A DNA stretch of 64,000 nt from contig VXAY01000126.1 of the NCBI GenBank assembly GCA_013399855.1, positions 341,498 through 405,497 of the forward strand, written 5' to 3'. The translations under genes and the position numbers were made by a program. Below are positions 36,436 to 48,630 of the stretch, one piece after another (position 1 is the first letter of the stretch; each line of letters begins with the position of its first letter). Source of the DNA: Oxyruncus cristatus (taxonomy: Eukaryota > Chordata > Aves > Passeriformes > Cotingidae). The notes beneath the pieces were generated by a model. The model searched no databases. It was not told the origin of the DNA and saw only the letters and a list, made by a program, of their open reading frames with translations.

Positions 36436-37297
36436 ATACTGGAGAGATGGGATAGACCACGCAGTGGATAAGGAATTGGCTGCATCGTCGCACTCAAAGA
36501 GTTATGGTCAATGACTTGATGTCATTCAGAGGGAAGGGATCTCATCCAAAGGGACCTTGACAGGCTTGAGAGGTGGGCCTGTGTGAATCTCATGAAGTTC
36601 AGCAAGGCCAAGTGTAAGGTTCTGCTTCTGGGTCAGGGCAATCCCAAGCACAAGTGAAAACTGAGCAGGGAATGGATTGAGACAAGCTCTGAGGAGAAAG
36701 ACTTGAGGGTGTTCGTTGACAAGAAGCTCAACATGACCCAACAATATGTACTTGCAGTCCAGAAAGCCTTTGGGGCTTCATAAAAAAACCATGACCAGCA
36801 GGTCAAGGGAGGTGATTCTCCTCCTCTACTCTGCTCTTATGAAACCTCACCTGGAGTACTGTGTCCAGCTCTGTGGTCCCCAATATAAGAATGTGGATCT
36901 GCTGGAGTAGGTCCAGAGGAGGGCCATGAAGAAGATCAAGGGACTGGACCACCTCTCCTGTGAAGACAGGCTGAGACAGTTGGCATTGTTCAGCAATGAG
37001 GAGAGAAAGCTCTGCAGAGACCTCATAGCAGCTTTCAAGCACCGACAGGGGACCTATAAGAAATCTGGAGAGGAACTGGGGATTAAGATTAGATATAACA
37101 CTGTGATAGTGCTGAGGCGCTGGCACAGGTTGCTGAGAGAAGTTGTGGATGTCCCATCCCTGGCCATGTTCCTGACCAGGCTGGATGGGGCTCGAAGCAG
37201 CTTGGTCTAGTGGAAGGTGCCCCTGCCCATGGCAGTGGGGTTGGAACTATATTATCTTTAAGATCCCTTCAAATGCAAGCCATTCTATGATTCTGTG
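36436..37297 (+). mobile_element. CR1 LINE fragment with part of ORF2 and 3' end
   Basis: Plus-orientation CR1. It starts in the reverse-transcriptase region (GGAGAGATGGGATAGACCAC, GCAGTGGATAAGGAATTGGC), runs through the C-terminal part of ORF2 and ends with the 3' UTR and CATTCTATGATTCTGTG. Relative to the CR1 layout, the segment between the palm entry and the post-catalytic region is missing at about 36528-36532, so this copy is both 5'-truncated and internally deleted. Confidence 0.93.
36533..37210 (+). pseudogene. CR1 ORF2 C-terminal remnant
   Basis: Translated in pieces, this gives the CR1 ORF2 tail: a [12 protein letters not shown] block, [23 protein letters not shown] sequence, EKDLGVFVDKKLNMTQQ-like sequence, then (frame 36926-37210) a DHLSCEDRLRQLALFSNEER block followed by LIAAFKHRQGTYKKSGEELG. 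It finishes with REVVDVPSLAMFLTRLDGA before the stop. The catalytic box is absent through deletion, and stops or frame changes interrupt the rest. The 94-codon frame at 36926-37210 is only its last, best-preserved part. Confidence 0.88.
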
Positions 37298-40200
37298 AAA
37301 TTGTATGGGAACCACAAATAACATAAAAGTAGTTAAGAGTGTTCCTTAACGTCTTCAGGAGACCATGGCCAAACTATGGTTAATACATTGCAGAACACAT
37401 ATTCTAGTTGCATAAAACAAGACCATCTTTTTCTGAATTTATTTGTGCCTGAAGTAGAGCTGTATGTAGGCAAGAAGCAAATAAATATTTCAACAAACAT
37501 GCAAGATCAAGGAAACATACAATTTATATTTTCTGAGGTCATAAACAAGTAATGAAAGCAAACAAATGTCAACAGTATAATTATTTCCCTAAACTTCCAA
37601 GTTTGGAAACATCTCTAATGTTTTAATTAAAAAAAAAAATAGAATAAGAGAAAGCAAATATAGATTATGAGTGGAAATGTCATACATGTGAAAGTGTCCA
37701 CTAAGTACATTTTTTTATTTTTATTCTGTTTTCTTTAGAGATAAAATACTTAGGAAATAATCATAATCCAAAGCCTGTACACTAGACATTTCACTTTTGC
37801 ATTCTTGCTGTCATTGCCAATAGTTTGTTCTTTGAAGGTCTAACCTCAGGTGCCATTCACAACCTGTTAAGGCTAGGCTACATCCTCTTGATCAGCTTCC
37901 AACAATGAAATGCTGTAAAATACTGTTTTTTAAGATTCAAGTTCCATTTGGAACATGGAGTCAAAGGAAATTTGGAAAGAATGAAATTAAAATATTTCTG
38001 TGTTTACCCAGCTCAGAATGATCCCTGTTATTTATTTAAAAATTTAGAGTTTAAAGTTTTGGATCCTGTTTTATAGTTTTTATATAAATTAATTGCACTT
38101 GGTTTTATTTAAAACTTTTTATTTATTTTTCATAGATGAATGTTTGTTTAGCTTTATCCTAAAAGAATAGTTAAAAGAAAATGGTCTTTCCACATTTTCT
38201 CGGTATTTGAATCTGTTACTCTGGATGAGTATTTAAATTAATTTCCCAACAATGAATTTGACTTGCAGACAATTTCATGATAAAGTAAAGTAAACAAGTT
38301 ATTTAAAAATATATTTAAAAAATGTACAAGAGTTACTCATTCCAAAGTATATTTTTGATAGAGAGTTAGACTTCTTTTGCACCCACACATATGTGTGCAA
38401 ACAAGAATGGTCACATATGCAGTCATGTAAAGAAAAGACTCATGGACTCAGAGATATATATATTTTATTTTAGTTGCTATTAAGGTACTTTTAATTTTCA
38501 CTAGCTTACTAATTTTTTCCGAAATTCCTTACAGTAACATTTGGTTTGTACTCCTTGTAAGGAGCTAATATAACAATAAATAAGAATTGTCATCTTTTCA
38601 CAGATTTTTCTCCCTTGTCGTATATGCCTTAGCATCTACAGAAACTGCCTTTTCCAGAATTACTCTCTTGCCTCAGACTATTAATGTGGGATGAACAACT
38701 TCTAAAACTGGCATTAAAAAGCTGAGGGGTACAATAAGGGATATTGGGGCCCATAAAAAAACCTAAACCAAAAGAAAGATATTCTACCAATAGAAGCGAG
38801 TATCTCCACCTTTGTTGAGCGTTACTTCCTTTAAATCCATTCATATCATGTGGAAATCTATAAAGAAAAAAAAAGTGAAAAAAAAAAAAAGTAAAAGCTT
38901 TATTAATCACCATTCAATTTCTGATGCCTCTGGAAGACTACATTTGAAAACACAGAGAGTAGATCACATATCTTGATTATTTCCTATGAAATGTGGATGT
39001 TTTACAATTATACCTGGAGAATAATATGAATAAAACATTAGAAAAAATTAGCCTTTTTTTACCACTATGATACAAATAGCTTTTAGAGAGAGCCTTGCAG
39101 TTTGACACAAAAAATCAGCATTCTTTCTTCAATTATGGTGGTAGGGGGGAATCACTTTTAGCTCTTTTTTAGCCTCTCTGAAAGCAGCAAAAGATCTTGC
39201 TAATTTAGAAATTCTGTTGCTCTTCTTTTTAACTTCCATAATTGAGATATGGTTTAAAATGATGAGAGTGAATACATATTTAATGATTTAAAGATTCACT
39301 TGTAAACTCAAGAGAAAAGATTAATGTCAAATTTAGTCTTTTATCTAACTGGCTATTTTACTGCATGTTAATGTTGTGCAGAAGAATATGACATTTAAAT
39401 CTGTTTTCTTAATTTTTTTAAAAAAATGAATAAATAAATGGTTCACCTTAGAATGAGGTATACTGCTAGCTTAAATCAAAATATTTTTAGCAAAAAAAAT
39501 AGTAGAAACTTTCAGGCAAAGTCTCTTGAATTTTCCAGTTCTTTGAACTATAGTTCACCCTGGCACAGACATGTTTTTTCTGGCTCTCAACTGAACGCGT
39601 GCTGAGAGCTGATGCATCTTTTCTTACATTCGTACCAGTTAATTGTTTCAGTGAATGCTGCACATAAATCTACAACTTAATCAGGGAGTGCAATTCTTTG
39701 TATAACTTGAGTATAATCCAGTCTTGCATCAAAACACATTTTGTCAACAACAGTCTATTACAGTTTCTGGCTTCCATCTTGAAGAGCCAAAACACGAGTA
39801 AAAAAAAAGCTAAATTGACATCTTTTTTTTAATAACGAGTTTGTTCTGTTCTTACAAAGAGCAACCATAAGCTTCAATTTCTTTCCTTTCAGCCTGATAA
39901 TTGCCTTAGTATTTTCCCATACTAAGTTCCCTCTATTGCCTTCCAATTAAATTCTCCTGTGTAAGTGCTCCTCCAGTCTGGTACGTATATCTAAGTGACC
40001 TACTGATTTCTTATGTGCTGCTCCTGACCATGCAGTCCTCATATTCAGATACATAGGAGCTGCTAAGAGCGGTTAGTTATATGCATGCTGTGTTTCTAGC
40101 AGATAATTTCAGGGAAAGAGTCATATAGCATTTAAAGTCAAAAAATCAACTTGACCATATAAATTTTGAGATCAGGTTAAAGGAAGAATGCATGAAACAT

Positions 40201-41172
40201 CCATAGGCTTTTATATAGCTTTTGCACCTTTTGAAGTTAGTAACTCAGAAAGAAAGCAGAGTACATACATAAGCAAGAATCATCACCTTTCTTTCCACTT
40301 GTACTGCTCTCACTACTCAGGCATGTTTGGTTCTGTATGCATATCCACGTTTCCTCCTTTCGTTGGCATTTGAGACCCTGAATAAGAACTTCTCAGTCTA
40401 GCTGGGCTTTCACACAGTTCAGACTGGTTTCCTGAGTGGGTTAAAGACACAAATAAACTACTACACTCAGAAGATTGTCCTGAGAAAGAACAAGTTTGGG
40501 AATCTCAGTACTACTGATGATTTTCACCCATCTGCCCAACACTGTTGATTGGTTTTGCAGTAGATCGTGATGTTTCTGAAATGGTGTCAGAGCCCTTCTT
40601 TACTCAGACATCGCCAATTGGCCTTTAAATTCAAAAGACCCTGGTTAAACCATTGTTATAAAGAGAAGAAACAAATCAAAAAATCAATGGAAAAAATCAT
40701 CAAGAAAACAATTTCAAAATGCTACTTAGAGAGATATATTGACATACATACCACCAGGCAAAAACATGTTACAACCAATTAGAATTCATTGAAAGCATTT
40801 TCTCAAATCAAATAGTGAAGCAGTGAAAGGAAAAAAGCCCTAACTCACCAGCAAAACAACCCCAAAAAATCCTAGCAACAACAATGACTTCAGTGAGCAA
40901 AGGACAGAGTTTCCTGGCCCCGCGCCACTGGCAATTCTATGCTTTTCAAACATCACTTGCAGCATGCTCTTCAGATTATTGATACATTATTTACATTCTG
41001 TTTGGGTTGGAATTTTGTTCCAGAAATAACAGTTCAGATCAAGTTCTAGGAAAAATCCTCCTTAAAAAATGAGAAGAGTTTTAGGGACATTACTTTAAAA
41101 TTGACCTTTGAGCATTTGTGATACACAAAATTAAGGAGGGAAACATGACCATTTGTACATTAATTTGTGTGT
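37298..41172. other. AT-rich non-coding sequence
   Basis: No recognised gene or interspersed repeat. A-rich tracts occur near 38866-38895. Confidence 0.5.
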
Positions 41173-41391
<219 letters not shown>

Positions 41392-44300
41392 CGTCTTTTC
41401 TTATCAGCTGTTTTAGGGTATTTGTCACACTAGTTCTTCAGGGAGGAATCCATTCTAAAATTATATTTGCCCTGTGATCATCATAATAAAGCCCCAGCCT
41501 TGATCAGGCTATCTCAACTTTGCTATAATGTGTCCTAAATGAGAAGAACAGTAAGGAAGCTGATAGGTAAGAAAAGGAAGTATTAATACTAAACAAAGCA
41601 ATGCAAAGCATGAATAATCTGAGTCATCCTCTCAAATATGTGTGCAATAGAACAAAGTAGATTAATCCTCTGCTAGTGACATATAGTGTTTACAGTACAA
41701 CACTTAGGAGGTACTCATGCCCAATTAATTCCCTAGGACACAATGAGCACTGCAGCTGCCATGGATCTTAGGTAATTTCTGAAAGCCATAATGAGATGTT
41801 TCATAACTGACTAGTTACTACTTAAAGTAAAGGGGTGGGATAAAGAGCCTGGGGACATTCATAATAAGGAGAATAGTGGGGATTAGGGAAAAAAAAAAAC
41901 AAAACACCAGAGAGCTTCTGCGTAACTGTCAGGTACAGGATCTCATGAACATTTATTTTTCATCACTGTTGCTTACCTACTACAAGATAACTGAACTTTT
42001 ATCTTGGAGACAACTTTGAAAAAGCACCAAGTTAATTCCTCTTATCCACAATTGCAGCTCCTTCTTTCCCTATCAACTCAAGAGCCAATCTTTGTGTGCT
42101 AGAAACTGAGGCAGGAGGGATTTCCTTTTGTTTTATCCACAAGTGCATCTCCTGATCCTACCACTGACTTCCCCAGGCTGCACCTTAGGTAGACTGCATC
42201 TAGGACACCACCTGTTACATAGTCTTAGCCTCCTTCAGAGCTCCCTAGCCGTTTACTTTGTTTCACTTCACTCTTTCACAGTGCTTATGGCTATTTCTCC
42301 ATTAGCTTTCATAGCATGACTATCCTGTTAAATCCCTGTGTACTATGTACAAGATTAAAAAAAAAAAAAACAGTATCCATTAGGCCTTTATAATTACCTT
42401 ATTAACTTTTCATCAGAACATGGGTGTTGAAGATATTGGAAACTTTCCTTTCAGTGTGATAATATGACTGTGAGGCTGTGTTTTTAAGGAAAAGTAATTG
42501 TGTACAGATTTTCTTTTTTCGGGTGGGGGGCCTAATTTATTTAATTTTTTTTATTTTAAAGGATAAGCATGGATTGCTTAACAGCTCTGCTTCGACAGTT
42601 TATGAGTAAATCACTTCATACCAAAACATCATTGTTGACACTTAGTTGGGGTTTTGTTTTTTGGTTTTTTTGCTCTCAGGAATTTACTTGTTTTCAACCA
42701 GGCAGGTTTTAATTTTGAAAATATAAGTCTATTGTATTGATTCAGCCAAGCGTCTGATTCAAGCAAAAACTGCTGCATTATAGGAAGGAAAATGATCAGG
42801 GATATGGTGGATTTTGGTTCATTATAGCATAATCAAAAACCCAACAAAACCAATATAGGAAAAGAGCTGACCACTGAGTCTGTGACTGCAGATGTCCACT
42901 TCCCAAAGCTCTCTCCTCACAAAGAAGCAGAAAGAAGGGAGGGCAACTGGTATAGCTTCAATTTTGCATCCCCAAAGGTTGCTGAGAGAGTACGGACAAC
43001 TCTCAACTTGAATGAAACTCTTTCCACAAACAGACCGCCTGCTCTGGCTTTGATAGGCATTGGGCCATGGTCCATTGCCCATGTCGATGTAATGACTATG
43101 TCAACATGATGACGCAAGTGTCTCACCAAAGAGGAGCTGTCTTTGAATCATTTCACCAATGTCTTAAGTATATATGTAATTTTAACCTTCATTTATTCCC
43201 ATCTTGGTTTTTACCATTTTTTTTAAGACCACCATGTTTAATACAGACAGAATAAACTTCACTCCTCCTTTCACATTTGATGTTACTTATGCCATTTTGT
43301 CTACTTGCCTTAAACTGAAATGTCGGCCCCATTTTTTTTTTCTTTATAGTTCCTGTGCCTAAAGACAACTTGCAGTGTTTAAGGGTCTACACCACCACTA
43401 TGTTGGCCAGTTGAGGACAAAGTCCCCCACCTTTTGCTGAAGCTGGGAACATGAGCATGGCTAATAAGTAAAGGCTCACTAAGCAGCATCACAAATATCA
43501 GAAGCAGTGGGTTTAGTGGCAGCTAAAACAGAGTTTTCAGGCAGGTTTGTAAACAGGGCAAGGGAACTACCTGTTTCAACTGTTTCTTTCAGGAAGACTA
43601 GAGGCAAAAGTGTCAAGTCTATGCTATGGTTTATGCCATTCCCTTAAGTGGTTAAAAATATCCCAGACACCAGGCCACATTTGAAATCCATAGCCAAGTA
43701 CAGTGTCAGTCAGAGCTTGACTTGATTCCAGTGAACAGCTGCATATTTTGGACTTTGGTTAAAACTCTGAGGCCAATACACCTCTCCTGCAACACAAAAG
43801 ATCCAAAAAGGGAAAAAAAATCCTAAATGTGAATTGAAATAGTGAAATGGAACATATATTTAACTTGTGGAGACCATTAAAATTGAGACTTTACATAACT
43901 TGTTAGCCCGAGTCTGTGCTTTGCTCATTAACGAATGGATTCAGAATTTAAAGTTTCAGCCCAGCCATAACCTACTGAGGGTAATACAAAAGCTCCATAG
44001 CCCTCAGGGTTAGACCTTAAACATCAACATCATCACTGTACACAGTTATCTACAACTAAACGAAGTGATAAGTCACGTGGTTGATTTTTTGCCTTGTCTT
44101 TTTTTTTTTTTTTTGTCCTCCGATGCACTTACTGAAATATATTATATGGATGTGTTTAGTTGCTATTGTATATCTTTGTATATCATTATTCTTTTAGGTT
44201 ATGAATTAATACTTATGATTCAGTAGAACAAGTAGCAGTTGTCCAACTCAGTTGATTTTGAACAGAGACAAAAATACTGCTATTCCTCAATTCTATAAAA

Positions 44301-46439
44301 AGAATAACATAAACATGAAGACTATACTGGGAAAGTTATATCAAGCTGTTCTGAGCTACATTCCTACTATAATTTATCTAGTGTTTTAAAGACTCAAACC
44401 AATAAAAACGTCCATACTCTGATACTGTCTTGGGAAAAGTGTAAATTCATGTCCACCTTTCTTCGCATGTGCTTAAGGAGATCTTTGGCTGTTTCTTCGA
44501 TATGGAGTTTCAGAGTATGCAGACTTAAATATCATAGCAGCACTTAAACAATGTGTGAGATTAGAGAAGACTGTAGAAAGTACAAAGAGACCATTTAAAC
44601 TTCAATAACACAATATTCCTAATAAAGGTACTTGATGGAGGAAAAGATGCAAAAATTAATCTTTTTTAACTGGTAGAATCCATGTGAGAAAAAAACTATA
44701 CAATTAAGAAACTACATATATGATGGAAGTAACTCTCTACATAAATAGACCAGAATAATGTGCAAAGTTAGGGACATTCTAAGCCCATCCAAGTAAACCT
44801 AGAAGTCAAGAAGGTTTTAAAGATTAAAAAAAAAATTAAAAAAATGACTGGGATGTCAGAGAAGAGTGAAACCCAATGATACAGCCTGAGTAGAAAACTG
44901 ATACATTGAGAAGCAGTTTACATTCAAATATTGCTAATTCAGTCTTTCCCAGGTTTGTCTTATGGGTTTTAGTACAGTCACATTTTCTTCAGTAATGTAA
45001 GTAATCTTATTGCTGACCTTGTCTTAGATAGTCTAGAACATGGACACAAATTCACATTCCTGGACTAAATTCTTGAATTATCTCCTTTCAGCTTTCTACC
45101 AGGACCATAAGTAATTGAACAAGAAAGGCTTACGACCTGGACTCCTGAGATTGACTGAGCAACACCACTGACTGTTGATATGATGTTCTTAGAAGGGTGA
45201 TGGCCAGGAGCGGAGCAAAATAGGGGTGACTCTCCCCAGAAGATTCTACTTTGGCACACAGGTTAGCAAAATCACATTCTGCTAAGACTAAGACACAATC
45301 TACTGCAAAATAATAGACCTTCTGAATTGTTGTGCTTTGGCCTTTCTAATAAGATTTTTTTATGCAAGATTAAGTCCTACTGAAATATCTACAGAGAGGA
45401 CCTCTAGGAGATGTATTGTATACATCATGAGATTAAGAGAAGTATGTTAAAAATGCTGGGGAGCATTAAAAGCACCAAATCAAAAAAATATAAAAGACAT
45501 TTAAATCCATTTATGTGGAAATTCTCGTTTAATGCAGAAGCCAAAATCAAGTCTAGTCAATCAGTCAACCCTGTTTTACAGGGTTTTTCTTAATCCGCAG
45601 AGAATTTAAAGCCTCAAGTTTTACCAGCATCCAAATGAGAGAGACAGATCTCAACAAAGTAGACAAATATTAGAGATGGATGAAATAGTTAAGATAACAC
45701 AGGTATCAGCCCAAATCTTCAGTAAAAAAGCATATGAAAATTATGATAATTGAGTGCATACAGTTAATTTTAGGTTTTTCTACAGTTTCATGCATATCTG
45801 CACTAATTCCTCAGTCTGAGACCAGAAGAGAGGGTGCAAAAATTACTAAGAAAACATTAATAATATTTCCAGTGGGAATGGAAGACGACTGCATGAACAT
45901 TTTTACAAGTAACTTTTTTTTCTCATGGGATTTCCAGTATGGATATTTTAAGCAAAAGGGAGTTTTGCTAACTTGGAAACAAACATTCAGATTTTAGAGG
46001 GCTGAATTTAACTTCTTCACCCTTCCTTTTTTGCTTTTAATATTCACTTAGCACATGAATAACCAACAGGAAAAAAAAAAAAAAAAACCTCAGGGGGAAG
46101 AAGGAAGAATTTCACATTCCTACATTTTGGCCAGCACATTCCTTGGGAGCGTAAGTGAGGTGGTTCAAAAAACGCAAAGACTTGGGAATTTATGTGATTT
46201 TGGCATGGGCAGCAATGGACTTTGGATGCATTAATAAGAGCGGTTAAAGAATGTGCATCTTTTGGGGGGAGTCAGTTTAATCTATTTAACTCTTCAAATT
46301 TCAACTTTTTTCCATAGAATAATCTGAATTAAAAGTCATATAGAAGCATCTATAGACATGACATCATGCTGTTGTTCATGTGCCTGTCAGCGGGAAATGG
46401 CAATGCACATAATACAAGATGTCTAATGCATGGAAGAGT
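41392..46439. other. Non-coding sequence
   Basis: About 5 kb without a recognised gene or interspersed repeat. It contains homopolymers: T16 at 44099-44114, A16 at 46072-46087 and a shorter A run near 42357-42370. Overlapping opposite-strand frames at 42822-43255 lack motifs. Confidence 0.5.
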
Positions 46440-46592
46440 GTGGCACCTGAGACATAGGGTTAAGAACCAGAAGCCCTGCGTACAATTCCCAGTTCTGCCA
46501 CAGAATCCTTATGAAAGACACTAAACCTCTCTGAGCTTCATCTGTAAATAATGCTTCTCTTTCTCACAGGGTTGTTGTGAGGTAAAATTAAT
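46440..46592 (+). mobile_element. MIR SINE fossil
   Basis: The order of motifs matches MIR, an ancient tRNA-derived SINE with an L2-like tail. GGTTAAGAACCAGAAGCCCT is followed by a B-box-like stretch (GCGTACAATTCCC), AGTTCTGCCACAGAATCC, the MIR core ACTAAACCTCTCTGAGC, TTCATCTGTAAATAATG, and the conserved CAGGGTTGTTGTGAGG. Several short gaps against the MIR pattern fit great age. The orientation is plus. Confidence 0.85.
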
Positions 46593-47699
46593 TATTAGCT
46601 GTCAGGCATTTTGCCATCCCTTTACAGGAGGCGCCATAAAACACAGTTTATTTCATTTGTCCTGAGATGAAAAGTGTACAAAGAAAGGGCAAATCTGTGA
46701 AAGGGATTAACACCAACTCCCACCACCCCCCCCAAAAAACCCCAAACCGAATGGTATGGGCCACCTACCCTCCTACGCTCAGACCTGTTGACTCCCTGCA
46801 CCCCTTTGACATATGCTGAAATTCAGCCCCTTCACTTTCCTTCTGTTTTCCTTTCCCACCCTTTCCACTGTTCCTATCTGTACAACTGCTGAAGTTCTGA
46901 GTGCCCCACATTTACCAGATTAAGTTAGTTTAATTTTAGGTCACTGTTCATGCTCTCATTCCACTGAGTTAGTTGTTAATGTTTCCATTGCAGAAGGCAA
47001 ACTTGCAGCTAGAAAAATCTACATGTCTTCTTCTAATAGCATGCATCAGCTTTTCTGGCCTATATCTATTAAGACAACCCAGCAAGCAGTAAAAAAACCT
47101 CTGTTTAAGGTTACTCATGATATTCATGATATAAACAACCCTATAAAATAACCCTTTAAAATAACACAATCCCTTATTATAATTCTACGTATAGTAGTTG
47201 GAACATATTGTACAGTAGGCCATAGATCTTTATTTTCTCTACACATGGCTGACCCTTCATATTAAAATTTAGCAGGATTAAGTTCAGTGTCCATTTCAAC
47301 TCTGTGTGACGTTTTTGATAGGTTATTCATAATAAATGTAAAAAAGGAAGCATCAGGAGTCATTCCCTGGCTGAAATTCATCAAATTCATTGAATTTATT
47401 GAGTGTAAATAACTAAAGGAAGCAACAGTTCAACCAGGTTGGGGAGCTTGCATTGCAGGGAAATGCTTGATGAATTTTTGTTCTAAAAGGTATTTAGAGC
47501 TTCCTGTGTCATGGTACACACAGATCAGTAATTTCTTCATTGTCTGCTTGTAGTGGTTTTGATTTCTAGGCCTTCCTTGGCAACCAGGTTGTAACCAAGG
47601 AACCAAGACTATATTCCCAGTATTCCATATGATTTTCACGTAAGTAAGGGTAGAAATAAGAAGGGAGAGGAGTCTCACTCTCTTCTCTTCCAGTGGTCT
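46593..47699. other. Non-coding sequence
   Basis: No gene or repeat recognised. A C-rich/A-rich patch lies near 46720-46745. Confidence 0.5.
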
Positions 47700-48137
47700 G
47701 GACATGCAGGTTCTCTGCTGTCAGTCCTACTCGTGTGGAGGAGTGAGGCCTAGTGAGGCCTTGTAGGCCTTGGACTGCGGGTGCCAGCAGTGGTTTGGCG
47801 TGATTCTGCTATCTCAAGAAAAGTAGTAAGCTTTTCTTTTACTAGTTCTTTATTGTTTGCTCCTGGGTTTTGATTGTGTATACCTGTTTTCCCCTTTTCC
47901 CTTCTTCCTTTTCCTTTTCCCTTTCCCTTTGGGGGAGGGGATTGTGTTTAGGGTTCCTAATATTGTATATAGTAATCTAACTGTGTATAACTGTAATATA
48001 TGCAAAAATATATATTTTTATATAATTCAGTTGATTTCAGTTTCTTCAGTTTCTGTAGTTTTTTCCTTTGCCCTGGGGGAAGAAGGGAGGGGGAGGTTTT
48101 CCCTGTGGGCTTGGGCAGTTGGCATGAAGCCAACACA
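47700..48137 (+). mobile_element. Possible LTR-derived or other retroelement fragment, unclassified
   Basis: The block has a strongly ordered composition: a pyrimidine tract with repeated TTCC/TTTCCC (about 47886-47929), a G run (GGGGGAGGGG), an AT-rich middle with TATATA and TATAATTC, then a purine tract (GGGGGAAGAAGGGAGGGGG, 48076-48094). It ends TTGGCATGAAGCCAACACA, which contains a 5-bp inverted repeat. The pattern and the terminal motif recall avian retroelement ends, but I found no convincing partner end, TATA/polyA pair or target-site duplication. It may be only low-complexity DNA. Confidence 0.3.
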
Positions 48138-48540
48138 GTTTGAATAGAAGGCAAGTAGCATCTTTTTAGAAATGTATCAATTCTACTCTTGTTATTTCCA
48201 TGGTTAAATTGCTCACACTATCTGAAATCAATACCTCGTATCTTGTCTGAATGTGTCTCCAAACATTGGTCTTGCTATGTCTTTTTATGGTAAAGTGGTG
48301 TTTGCTATCAGAAAACATATGAAGAAACTTCAAAACACTAACCAAGAAACTTCTTTGCTTCCTGCTTGGCTAATCCAAGGAGACTGAACTTCTCAGTTTA
48401 TCACTTGCTGCAAGGCATACTTTCCAGATTCTAGACTCATTTTTTTTTGTCTTTTTCAAGCACTTACATTCCTGAATATGATACTATAAAATGGTTACCT
48501 TAGGGTGTCATTAAGACTTGTGTGCATTGCTGCTGCTGAA
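48138..48540. other. Non-coding sequence
   Basis: No gene or repeat recognised. Confidence 0.5.
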
Positions 48541-48630
48541 TCACAGCATCATAGAATAGTTAAGGTTGGAAGGGACTTCTGGAGATGATTTGGTCCAACT
48601 CTGATGCCAAGGCAGGGTCACCTAACTGCT
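48541..48630 (-). mobile_element. CR1 LINE fragment, short 3' end
   Basis: The plus strand reads ATCATAGAATAGTTAAGGTT, GGAAGGGACTTCTGGAGATG, TGGTCCAACTCTGATGCC and GCAGGGTCACCTAACTGC, the reverse complement of a CR1 3' UTR end. Only about 90 bp remain. Confidence 0.88.
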
